64,000 nucleotides of DNA from Heloderma charlesbogerti (Eukaryota; Chordata; Lepidosauria; Squamata; Helodermatidae): the NCBI GenBank assembly GCA_026122225.1, contig JANEZZ010001681.1, forward strand, positions 171,995 through 235,994. The letters are read 5' to 3'. A model generated the notes under the pieces. The model saw nothing but the letters and a program-made list of their open reading frames with translations, was not told the origin of the DNA and ran no database searches. Below, piece by piece: positions 55,837 through 64,000 of the stretch (the first letter of the stretch is position 1; each line of letters begins with the position of its first letter). The translations under genes were made by a program, and so were the position numbers.

Positions 55837-55844
55837 ATTTAAAG

Positions 55845-56974
55845 AGAAGTCATTGCAGATTTTTCACCCATGGTGTAATCCCTGCTTTTTTCCCTGCTTC
55901 ACAATTTGCATAAGATCTTGTAACATTTTACAGAAGAATAAAGTTATGATGGCATTTATTAGGTCCTGCAACGTTGTTGTTTTTGCCACCATAGACTGAC
56001 ATGGCTGCCTTGCTGGAAGTTGTACCCAGTTCCATGATTCTAGGGATGTGCACAGAAAAAAAAATGAATCGTTTCAGACCACTTTGATGCTTCAGATACA
56101 GGACTGCTTCTCTTTGGACTACTTCAGACAAGACAGACTTCGTGTCAGATGTGAGGCAGAGCTTCGCTTCAGTTTTCCCAAAACTTTTATTTCTCTCCCC
56201 ATGGACTATAATAGGGAAACCAACAAATAGGTAAAACTGCTTTATTCATTTGAGAGTTGGATGAAATCTACAGGCATAATAGCCTGTCAAATTTCAGATG
56301 AGTGGGGGGGGGTGTATGAGGCACCTTCAGAGTTGATTGGACAGACTTTGTCCAGAAAAACAGCTTATAAATATTTAAAGAAAGAAAGAAAATGGGAGGG
56401 GAGAATTGGTTTTTCTACCTCTGCCTCTCCTCCCAGAAACTGTCTTGCAGGCAAAATGAGTTTTCCCATGCTCCTGATTCATACTTGGTAGAATGGATGA
56501 CAATGTATTGAAATCTGAAAATGTAGCACTTGTACACAAGACAACACACTCTCTGTGTGTGTTTGATGCAAACAACGGCAAGAGTAAATAAGAATTAGGA
56601 GGCAAGGGACTGGTTTTTAGAGTAGGATTGTCTTGGATTGGAATAAGAAGGTCACAAAACCAAAACGCAGCCACCAACAGCTCCACATCTCTTCCAACAT
56701 TGCTGCTCCTAGGAGAGTCATCTTGCAAAAGAGCATTGAAAACACTGGAACAACTTCTGATATGTTACTTCAACGCCCCTCTCAAAAGTGCTGTGATTGG
56801 AGACCCCTGGTAAAGTCATTGCCCAGTTGGAGCTACAGCTGCCTGTCAGTCAAAAACCAATGCCCCCCCTCCCTCTCCTCCCACCTGGTGTAGGAGGAGT
56901 GATGAGAAGGTGGTGGTGGGTGGTTGTGAAAATCACTTTTTCCCTGATTCCACACACCCCGCCCAGAAGTACTT
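55845..56974. other. Non-coding stretch, possible hAT end
   Basis: TAGGGATGTGCACAG at 56041 resembles a hAT-like left end, but I found no matching right end or duplication. The remainder is unassigned. Confidence 0.4.
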
Positions 56975-57140
56975 TAATTTGTTCTTAATCATTTGGACTA
57001 TGTTGTCTGTTGTCTGTTTAAATGTTTGTATGTAAATGGTATTTATATTGCATACAATATTGTATTGTTAAGGTTTTTAATCTTTGTAAACCACCCAGAG
57101 AAGTTTGGCTATTGGGAGGTATAGAAATGTAATAAACAAA
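56975..57140 (+). mobile_element. L2-type LINE 3' UTR fragment
   Basis: AAATGTTTGTATGTAAATGG, TTAATCTTTGTAAACCACCC and GAGGTATAGAAATGTAATAA match the L2 3' end at 44030-44150. Confidence 0.82.
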
Positions 57141-57487
57141 ATGAAAATGATGTGATATTTCCCTTCTATGGAGGGGGTGGTGGGCTTGGAAATGTAGCCA
57201 CTGGCATGAGGGCAGGGGGGCCCTTCTGAAGTGGCTGCAGAGCTCTGGCATGCCTAAGGGAGCTCTAGCATATGGTATGAATGTGGCATTCAAATTGGGA
57301 TAGATCAGAATATAAACTCCTCCCCTTTGAAAATCCGCTCTTCCACATTTGGGCCTGGGGTCCATTTGCCTTGTATTGTTGGGGTAAACCCCACTACCAC
57401 AACTACTGCCAGTCAGCACTCTTGCCCTTCCTCCCATGCCTTGCCCCCAAATATATTTGATAGTGGGGTAGAGGCAGCAGTATGCGG

Positions 57488-57660
57488 TAGAGGCTGGTGG
57501 CTCCGATGCCAGTGGGGCAGTGAATCCACTCTGGGATTCACTCAGAACCACTCAGGACTCTAAGGAGCACTTTGGATAGCTCCTTAGAGCTCTGACTGGT
57601 TCTGACTGAAACCCGGAGTGGATTCTCTACCCCACTGACATTGGAGCCACCAGTCTCCAC
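57488..57660. mobile_element. Palindromic MITE, GTGGAGGCTGG ends, copy 2
   Basis: The left end GTAGAGGCTGGTGGCTCCG is mirrored by GGAGCCACCAGTCTCCAC. The inner pair is AGGACTCTAAGGAGC / AGCTCCTTAGAGCTCTGACT. It is collinear with the copy at 14138-14322. No convincing target duplication. Confidence 0.75.
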
Positions 57661-57734
57661 TGGCAGCATGGCTTCTCTCTCCCCTGCCCCCCTCCACCCC
57701 ACCATGCCTCCCTCTCTTTCAGGGCACATAGTAG

Positions 57735-57820
57735 GCCTTTGGCCAGTCACCACCTCTCAGCCTAAGCTACCTCACAGGGATGTTGTGGGGATAAAACAGA
57801 GGCAGGTGGAGGATCATGGA
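57735..57820 (+). mobile_element. MIR/CORE-type SINE fragment
   Basis: GGCCAGTCACCACCTCTCAG, CTAAGCTACCTCACAGGGAT and TGTTGTGGGGATAAAACAGA correspond to the CORE and tail of the SINEs at 31078 and 31862, in plus orientation. Confidence 0.75.
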
Positions 57821-58052
57821 TGCTTCTTTCAGCTCCTTGCAGGAAAAGCAGGGGGAAAAAACAGCCCATCACAAAGCTGGTCTGAATCTCAAAGGGGTTC
57901 AGGTATAGATCTAGTTCTTTCAGTAACTATTAGTCATGATAACTAAATGGAACCTCCATCTTGAAAGGCATGCTCTCTGAACAGCATAAGCCATACACCA
58001 TCCTTCTCCAATGGGGAAGATTGAAATCCGGGCCTAGTCCACCACTCCAGTG

Positions 58053-58187
58053 CAGCCTTCCCTAGCTTGGTACCCTCCAGATGTTTTGGACTTCAGTTCC
58101 CATCAGCTCCAACCAGCATGGCCAATGGTCAGGGGTGATGGGAGTTGTAGTCCAAAACAATGGAAGTCATCAGGTTCGGGAAGACTG
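58053..58187. mobile_element. CCTCCAGATGTT hairpin MITE
   Basis: The arms are CAGCCTTCCC...CCTCCAGATGTTTTGGAC and GTAGTCCAAAACAATGG...GGGAAGACTG around GCATGGCCAATGGTCAGGGG. The inner pair CAGTTCCCATCA / TGATGGGAGTTG is well kept. The flanking 8-mers do not match. Confidence 0.78.
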
Positions 58188-58566
58188 CCATAGGCCTAGA
58201 ATGGCAGAAGGCTCTTGCCTTCATGGACTGCTTCTGGGTTTCCAAAAGGCAACTGGCTAGTCAATGCTGGCAACAGAATGCGGGACTAGATACATCCTCA
58301 GCCTGTTGTAGCAGAGATCTTCTTATGCTCTTATGTTCCTGTGTAATGTTATCATCATCATCATCATTTACATTTCTATACCATCCCATAGCCAATGCTT
58401 TCTGGGTTTTACAAAGGTCAAAAACATTAAAAATTACTAAATTGACAACTAAATTAAAACTGCATATCTAGTATACCTATTCATGGTACCCCTATAGCTG
58501 TTGTTTCCTTTTTAAATCTTGCCTGGACCAGGCAAGGAGAAACTTGAGTATTATACTCTTTATTAA

Positions 58567-58701
58567 GGGTGCAATCCTATGCATGTTTAGACAGGAAAAA
58601 AAATCCTATGACTCCCAACATTTCCCAGCCAGCCATGATGGCTGGGGAATGCTGGGAGCTGTAGGACTTTTCTCTGTCTAAACATGTATAGGATTGTGCC
58701 C
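58567..58701. mobile_element. Harbinger-like hairpin MITE (135 bp)
   Basis: Flanked by TAA on both sides (58564-58566 and 58702-58704). The left end GGGTGCAATCCTATGCATG pairs with CATGTATAGGATTGTGCCC. The centre is CCCAGCCAGCCATGATGGCT. This is the best preserved copy of the family. Confidence 0.9.
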
Positions 58702-59164
58702 TAAAGGTACCTGATGCCCACTCTTTGTCTTCAACACAGTTAAATGATCAGAACTGTCTAAGCATATTTGGACACAAATTTTCCACTAAATATGTGTTTC
58801 AAATTAATGGAAGATGTGTTGAAATCCCTTAGGGTGCTTTGAAAAACTCAATCAAGAGTTAATCAGCTAGAACCACTTATAATTTGATCAGCCACATCTG
58901 CTAGCCTACTTCTACTGTGAAATCTTAATGTTATGGGATGAAATTTGGCTGAATCTAGAAAGATCAAGATGTCTGATCTCAGAAGTTCTGTCTTTGCTGA
59001 ATGCCCAGATGCACTAAATATAGATTATCCAACACATCACTTTGCCTTCTGCCTTGCAATGAAACATGGGAATTGTCAATGAGAATAGAATTGTGAAGTC
59101 CCAAGCTGTCAGTCCTGGTTTGTTTGTTTGTTTGTTTTTTAATATAACTTGATAGTCTGTAGTT

Positions 59165-59300
59165 CAGTCTCCCCCAACCTGGCACTCTCCAGATGTGTTA
59201 GACTACAGCTCCCATCATCCCCCAGGCCCCAGCCAGCATGGCCAATAGTGTAGGAATTGTAGTCCAACACATCTGGAGGGCACCAGTTTGGGGGAGGCTG
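59165..59300. mobile_element. hAT-like hairpin MITE, CAGTCTCCC ends (136 bp)
   Basis: It begins CAGTCTCCCCCAACCTGGCA and ends GCACCAGTTTGGGGGAGGCTG. The arms are nearly perfect through CTCCAGATGTGTTAGACTAC. Flanking 8-mers CTGTAGTT (59157-59164) and CTCCAGTT (59301-59308) agree at six of eight positions. Confidence 0.82.
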
Positions 59301-59848
59301 CTCCAGTTCAATCATGAGATAGCAGCAAATACCCTTTGCCATTTTAAATGCAGAAATTCAGATCCAAAATACCCATGCTATTTGGCATGGCTCAGGTGTC
59401 ACCGATGCAATTTCTGTTGATGTGAAACCTGGGCTAACTGGGACACAGTTGCGCTTGTCTGATATATGGTATGGTTTTCCCTGCTAATTCATTTTGGGGA
59501 GAGGATGTAAATAAGAGAATGATGGTTTGCTGTTGATGGATCTGAACGATCCTCTTTAGGGAAATGTCCTGTTTGTATTTTGCCTGTAGCCTTCTTCTCC
59601 ACTGACAAATGTTGCTAGTCTTATCAAAGGTCTCGAAGAAAACACTGAAGCAAATGTGGAGGCTTCTCCTCACCTATGGGGAAACCACCACATTGGCTTC
59701 AATTTTTGCTTCAATCCATTCTTCCTTCAAATCATTTTAAAAAATATGCTTTCCTTCTCTCACAATTCCAGGGGTTTCACACCTGATGCAGAACCTCAAT
59801 GTTTGCTTGGAATATCATTGATGTGAAATGTTGGTGCCAACTCTAATC

Positions 59849-59975
59849 CAGGGGTGGGCAACTGTGGCCCTCCAGATGTTTTTGCCTACAACTCCCTCAC
59901 TATTGGCTACACTGGTTGGGGTTTATGGGGGTGGTAAGCAAAGACATCTGGAGGGCCACAGGTTACCCACTCCTG
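59849..59975. mobile_element. hAT MITE, CAGGGGTGGGCAAC ends (127 bp)
   Basis: CAGGGGTGGGCAACTGTGGC and the mirrored end GGTTACCCACTCCTG enclose CCCTCCAGATGTTTTTGCC / GACATCTGGAGGGCC arms. Flanking 8-mers CTCTAATC and CTCTGAAA match at only five positions, so the duplication is eroded or absent. Confidence 0.75.
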
Positions 59976-60119
59976 CTCTGAAAACATACACTGGCTCTTA
60001 CCTTCAGTGTCCCTGAATATACCCATAACCCTATATAGAGAACCATTTTGTTTTAGAATTCATATTGGCTCTTCCAAAATGCCACCCCCTCTCCACCGAG
60101 GGCAATCCAATGAAGCATT

Positions 60120-60123
60120 GTAT

Positions 60124-60159
<36 letters not shown>

Positions 60160-60161
60160 AG
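60120..60161. repeat. (TTTA)n microsatellite
   Basis: About ten TTTA units. A (TTAG)n tract follows at about 60285-60310 and an (ATA)n tract at about 60388-60404. Confidence 0.95.
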
Positions 60162-60587
60162 TATTCATATCCTTATGAATCCATATGGTATGTATCCAAC
60201 GCATCCATATGTATCCATATTCAAACTAATTTCTGAAATGACTAACGATGAAATTCAACTGGAAATATATGTATTTTATTTATTTAGTAAGTTAGTTAGT
60301 TAGTTAGTTATTAAATTTATAAATTGCCCCTCATCCACAAAGGATCCCATGCTGGTGTACATCATATTATAAAAGGACACATACCATATAATAATAATAA
60401 TAATGAGTTTTTTTGGTGTGATTTTTTTTAAAAAACCTATTCAGCCACCAAACAAATGGACAAATGAATGAATCTTTTTTTAACAACAACAACAATTAAA
60501 ATTCAAAATGTTTTAGCAAAAAAATAAGGTTTTTATTTGGCACCCAAAAGAAAGCAAGGTTGGCATTAATTGTATATCACCCAAGAG

Positions 60588-61154
60588 TAAGGATATACAA
60601 ATCCCTTACCTGGCTCCCCGCAGGGGCATCCACGGTCAGGGGGAGGCGCTCTGTCCCTCCCCCCAGAATCCTCCCTGGCTGACTCCGCTCCACTGCGGCT
60701 CCGCAGAGCCACTGGTGGGGGCTGTCCACAGCCGGAGTTCCAGCCACAGCCAGGCTGCTGTGGCCACAAATGGCGGCCGTCGTAGCGGCCGCCATTTGCA
60801 TCCTTGCAAGCAGCCGTGATAAGCTATGTAAGTATTTATGTAGCCTATCACGGCAAAGAGCAGGGATGCAAAAGAGCCCCTGCTCTTTGCCGTGATAGGC
60901 TATGTAAATACTTACGTAGCCTATCATGGCTGCAAAGACACAAATGACAGCCACAGCAGCCCAGCTGCGGCCGGCTGGGAGACCAGCCACCACCACTGGA
61001 GCCGCCGCCGCTGCCGCATCCACCCCAGGTAAGTTCCATTGTGGGGGGATTTTGTGGGGGGGGGAGGCTGTTCCAGCATGGATTCCAGGGGGGGGGCGGA
61101 TTCTTTAGAATCCGGCCTCACTGGAATCCATGGCAGAATTCTCTGACATCCCTA
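60588..61154. mobile_element. hAT-like palindromic element, copy G (567 bp)
   Basis: It begins TAAGGATATAC and ends TCTCTGACATCCCTA. The flanking 8-mers are CCCAAGAG (60580-60587) and CTCAAGAG (61155-61162), one mismatch. Two hairpins of type GTGATAGGCTATGTAAATAC are at about 60813-60856 and 60889-60931. GC-rich arms carry CCAGGTAAGG (reverse complement of about 60603-60612) and CCCAGGTAAGT (61025-61035). It is related to copies A-C and F but has fewer hairpins and no central module. Confidence 0.9.
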
Positions 61155-61162
61155 CTCAAGAG

Positions 61163-62284
61163 ACCATTCCAAAGGTGGGCTGTACCACAAAGTAGTTCTC
61201 TTTTGTACATGCAAAATGTATTGTGTTCCCACTGATTGTGCTCAGAGAAGGATGTCCTTTGAAGCTCTGTAATATATAGGCAAAATTATACAGGAAGAGG
61301 TACTCCTTCAGGTATTTGGGCAGCCATCTCAAGGTCTGATTCTGCAGCTGCAACACATTTCTTCTGTTTATTTATGGCCAGAGCCAACCCAATGATGGCT
61401 CTTCAACAAAAGAAGATCCTTGTACAGCTTGGATATTATGAGTAGCCCTCTTTGGACATTGCTGCCCACACATAGGGCTACATGGACAGGGAGCAGGAAC
61501 ATGCCCCCTGGCCCTGATGTGGTGTGCCCATAAGCACTGCACCCCGGATGCCTGGATGTGGATGTGGATGTCTGCAAAGGTGTATGCACCCTCATGTATA
61601 GCTTTCAAAGCCATGTTCAGTTGGGGTTCCCAATTGGGTGACAGCTGTATAGCTGTACACGGGAAGACTTCCCCCTTTCATATGCATCAGTGCTCAGATA
61701 TCGAGGGGTGACCCATGATGCTGGGTGGAATCAGGAGGCACAGATCTGCTCCCCAACCATGTGTTAGAACCAGATTGAAGATGGATTAATGACACTGGCA
61801 GAAGTGGATTTCCACTTCCCCCTCCTTTCTATGGGGTTCATCACATGGAGCTTTTAACCTGTTATTGAGATCACACTCTCTCTGAAGTTTACAGGCTCTT
61901 TAGTTGATGCTGTTACCCTCCAGGGTGTCTCCCACCATTTCCTCCAGCCTATCTTGTGTTTTCCCCAAATGCAGAAAAAAAAATGTGGTATTTTTTCTAG
62001 TCCACGGAACAGGAGCACCATGACCTCGCTGTGAAATTCTCCAATAGTGGAAGAAGCCGCTGTGTCTGCCCGTTAATGGGCATTTGTTTTCAGTTGTTGG
62101 GGGTGCAGTTAGGATGAGATTTGACAGGAGCAAGGGCGAGAATCTCTTGCCGATTGTGTCTCCTGCCTCTGCATTTCTCCATTGGAGGGAGAAGAGGGTA
62201 AAATGCCTCCCTGCAATGAAGGGGGACACATCTGATTGCCCACCCCACCAAGCTCAGAAGCGATGTCCTCTGTTGTTTCAGAGC
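61163..62284. other. Non-coding stretch, nothing assigned
   Basis: I recognise no repeat family or exon. Confidence 0.4.
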
Positions 62285-62482
62285 ACTCTATTAAGTTCAA
62301 TGGGGCTTACTCCCAAGTCAGCATCCAAGGGTTGCAGACTTACAGGATGGTCTTACGTCTACTCAGAAGTGAGTCCCACTGAATTCAATGGGGCTTACTT
62401 CCACATAAGTGTGCCAATTTACAGACTTGCAAATTGCAGACTTACAGCACAATCTTACGTTTATGTCTACTCAGAGTAAGTC
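62285..62482. repeat. Cluster of the dispersed TCAATGGGGCTTACT repeat
   Basis: TTAAGTTCAATGGGGCTTAC, CACTGAATTCAATGGGGCTT and TCTACTCAGAAGTGAGTCCC, with two GCAGACTTACA words, show two to three adjacent units of the dispersed family in both orientations. Confidence 0.65.
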
Positions 62483-63254
62483 AGAGGTTGCTTGGGGGCT
62501 GCAAGAAAACAGTACAGCAGAAGTTAAGCTACAAAAATAAGACTCCCCCACCCCACCTTTGCACACATGCCCGGGACAGAGGGAGGCACTCCCTCAGTTC
62601 AAACTATGTGGCTGCCATGTAAAGAAGCCCTTCCTAATCCCACAAAGAAACTGAAAGCAGGAAGCTCCAGAAAGGATATGGGTTTTTATGGGGGTTTTGC
62701 TTAATGTAGAAACACCCAGGGCAGCCCATCCAGCCCCCTGAAAATGCTACATGGAGAGTCCAGAGACCCTGATAAATGGGGTGAGCTGTGGTGTGGGGGG
62801 AGGGGGATCCCCAAAAATCAGAGAGAGAGAACTTCTGTGAGAGGAGCCCTTCGTCTTATGGAAGGCAGTTCCTGGATCTACGCCCAAGTGTTTAGATCTA
62901 CATGTAGGCAGAAACATCCCAACAGGGCTTATGTGTACCCGAATTGTCTTCTTTAAATCGTGAAAGGCCTCATAGTATAAGCAAAGCTTAGGCCCCAAGC
63001 AAGTTAGGGAAAACAAATAATGATCACTAAGAGAAAGATAATATGCTATGTTATACATATCCAGCAGTGTAGCAGAGCCAGGCCTCAGAGGGACGCCCCA
63101 GCAGCTCTTTTTTATTAGCAGGGATGCTGATGTCATCTGCCACCACCCTCGGACTTCCCTTTTCCCTCTGAGCTTAGCTGCAGTTCTCACAATAGCTGCA
63201 GGGGGAAGGGGGGAATGAATTATCCCAGCTATTGTATATCCTTCCCTGTTGTAA
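62483..63254. other. Non-coding stretch, nothing assigned
   Basis: Mixed composition, and the open frames have no recognisable domain. Confidence 0.4.
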
Positions 63255-63382
63255 TGCAAAGTATTTGGGGGTGGCTTTGACTTCAGTTGGCCTTAGTGCA
63301 AAGTATTTGGGGGGTGGCTTTGACTTCTATTGGCCTTAGTGCAAAGTATTTGGGGGGTGGCTTTGACTTCAATTGGCCTTAG
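63255..63382. repeat. Minisatellite, three 42-43-bp units
   Basis: The unit TGCAAAGTATTTGGGGG then TGGCTTTGACTTC and TTGGCCTTAG starts at 63255, 63297 and 63340. The units differ by one G in the G-run and one or two bases near CAGT/CTAT/CAAT. Confidence 0.95.
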
Positions 63383-64000
63383 CTTAACAAAAGAGCTGCT
63401 CCTGGTAGAGATGAAAACTGCCACAATGACATGGATCGACTCAGCTGCCGGCCTTTTGGTCCTCCTTGGTTATGGGGACTGTCATGATGGGTGCCTGCCT
63501 TTGAAAATTTACCACTGCACCACTGTTTTCCTCTGGAACAGATTGAGGGTGACTTCACTTGGTTTCCCTACCACTTTCTTCCCACAGCGTAGCTGGTATT
63601 CGAGATTAAGCCCATGCACTCTTGCTTGGGAATAAGTCCCATGAAGTCAGTTGCACTTTCTTCTGAGCAAACTGTAAATAAATTGGGTGTGCAGCTGCAA
63701 GCACTTTTTTTGTGTTCCATGGAGGGAGTGGGAATCAAAGCTATATTTTCTTAATGCAGTTCTTCTTACCTTCCAATAAGATTGGCAAAATCTTATCGGT
63801 GTTGTTAAATTGAGGAGGAGGGGTAGGGGGAGTATAGAAATTTTACACTTGGGGAGCTGATACCAACAACTTAAAATGCCTTTATAGGACTTAAGATTCA
63901 GTTTTTGTAAAGGAATTTTCATACATACATTTTATAAACAGCATCTGAAACCTTTTAAATTCAAAATTCTAACTGGTCATAGATATATGAAATGATATAT
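63383..64000. other. Mostly unassigned right edge
   Basis: A degenerate unit of the dispersed repeat is at about 63600-63672 (GGGAATAAGTCCCATGAAGT). Otherwise AT-rich sequence without a recognised feature. Confidence 0.4.

Noticed and set aside
56041..56260. Another complete hAT-like element starting TAGGGATGTGCACAG
   Set aside because: No matching right end and no second copy of the flanking 8-mer CATGATTC was found downstream.
58053..58187. 8-bp target duplication around this hairpin MITE
   Set aside because: Flanks CTCCAGTG and CCATAGGC do not match, so I do not claim a duplication for this copy.

Overview
This window is eukaryotic, repeat-dominated intergenic or intronic DNA, most probably from a squamate reptile (lizard or snake). 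The argument comes from the repeat combination. CR1 LINEs carry an SGNH/GDSL-esterase ORF1. RTE-BovB LINEs are present. A 340-bp tRNA-derived SINE closely resembles the Sauria SINE class. There are also L2 and CR1-like relics, MIR/CORE-type SINEs, a 5S-rRNA-derived SINE and a Tc1-like DNA transposon. I found no convincing host exon, tRNA or rRNA gene, CRISPR array or bacterial-type operon. Every long open frame with recognisable homology belongs to a transposable element, and most other open frames lie across simple repeats or fold-back repeats.

Layout. 1-426 is the right part of a fold-back hAT-like element lying in a BovB fragment (427-1299), which abuts a minus-strand CR1 (1301-1930). 4083-5810 is a plus-strand CR1 with its middle deleted. 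8992-10612 is a plus-strand CR1 split by a 935-bp hAT-like element (9247-10181). It lies tail-to-tail with a minus-strand CR1 retaining ORF1, endonuclease and reverse transcriptase in broken form (10613-13965). 19524-21590 is an older CR1-like LINE split by another large hAT-like element (20420-21380). 21928-23174 is a complete Tc1-like transposon inside a microsatellite. 24330-26250 holds older SINE and LINE relics. 27207-29360 is a BovB with an intact endonuclease frame but no RT core. 29711-30519 is a hAT-like fold-back element with a Sauria-like SINE at its very end. 32791-33343, 45239-45683, 48107-48582 and 60588-61154 are further hAT-like elements. The remainder is microsatellites, small MITEs and sequence I cannot assign.

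The main unexplained structure is a set of non-autonomous elements sharing TAGGGATG-type ends. Seven complete copies are flanked by 8-bp duplications, three perfect, one perfect beside slightly divergent ends, and three with one mismatch. That is the signature of a hAT-superfamily transposase. One subfamily is a palindrome made of smaller palindromes: repeated 36-bp hairpins around a CTACGTAA core, a central ~117-bp hairpin, and GC-rich outer arms. Most outer arms carry a consensus 5' splice site pointing toward the element end. No autonomous partner is visible.

Three smaller palindromic families also show clear boundaries: a Harbinger-like hairpin MITE with TTA/TAA duplications (three complete copies and one half), a CAGGGG-ended hAT MITE with a perfect 8-bp duplication, and a 136-bp CAGTCTCCC-ended hairpin. 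Family names rest on recognition by eye and memory, since no database search was possible.
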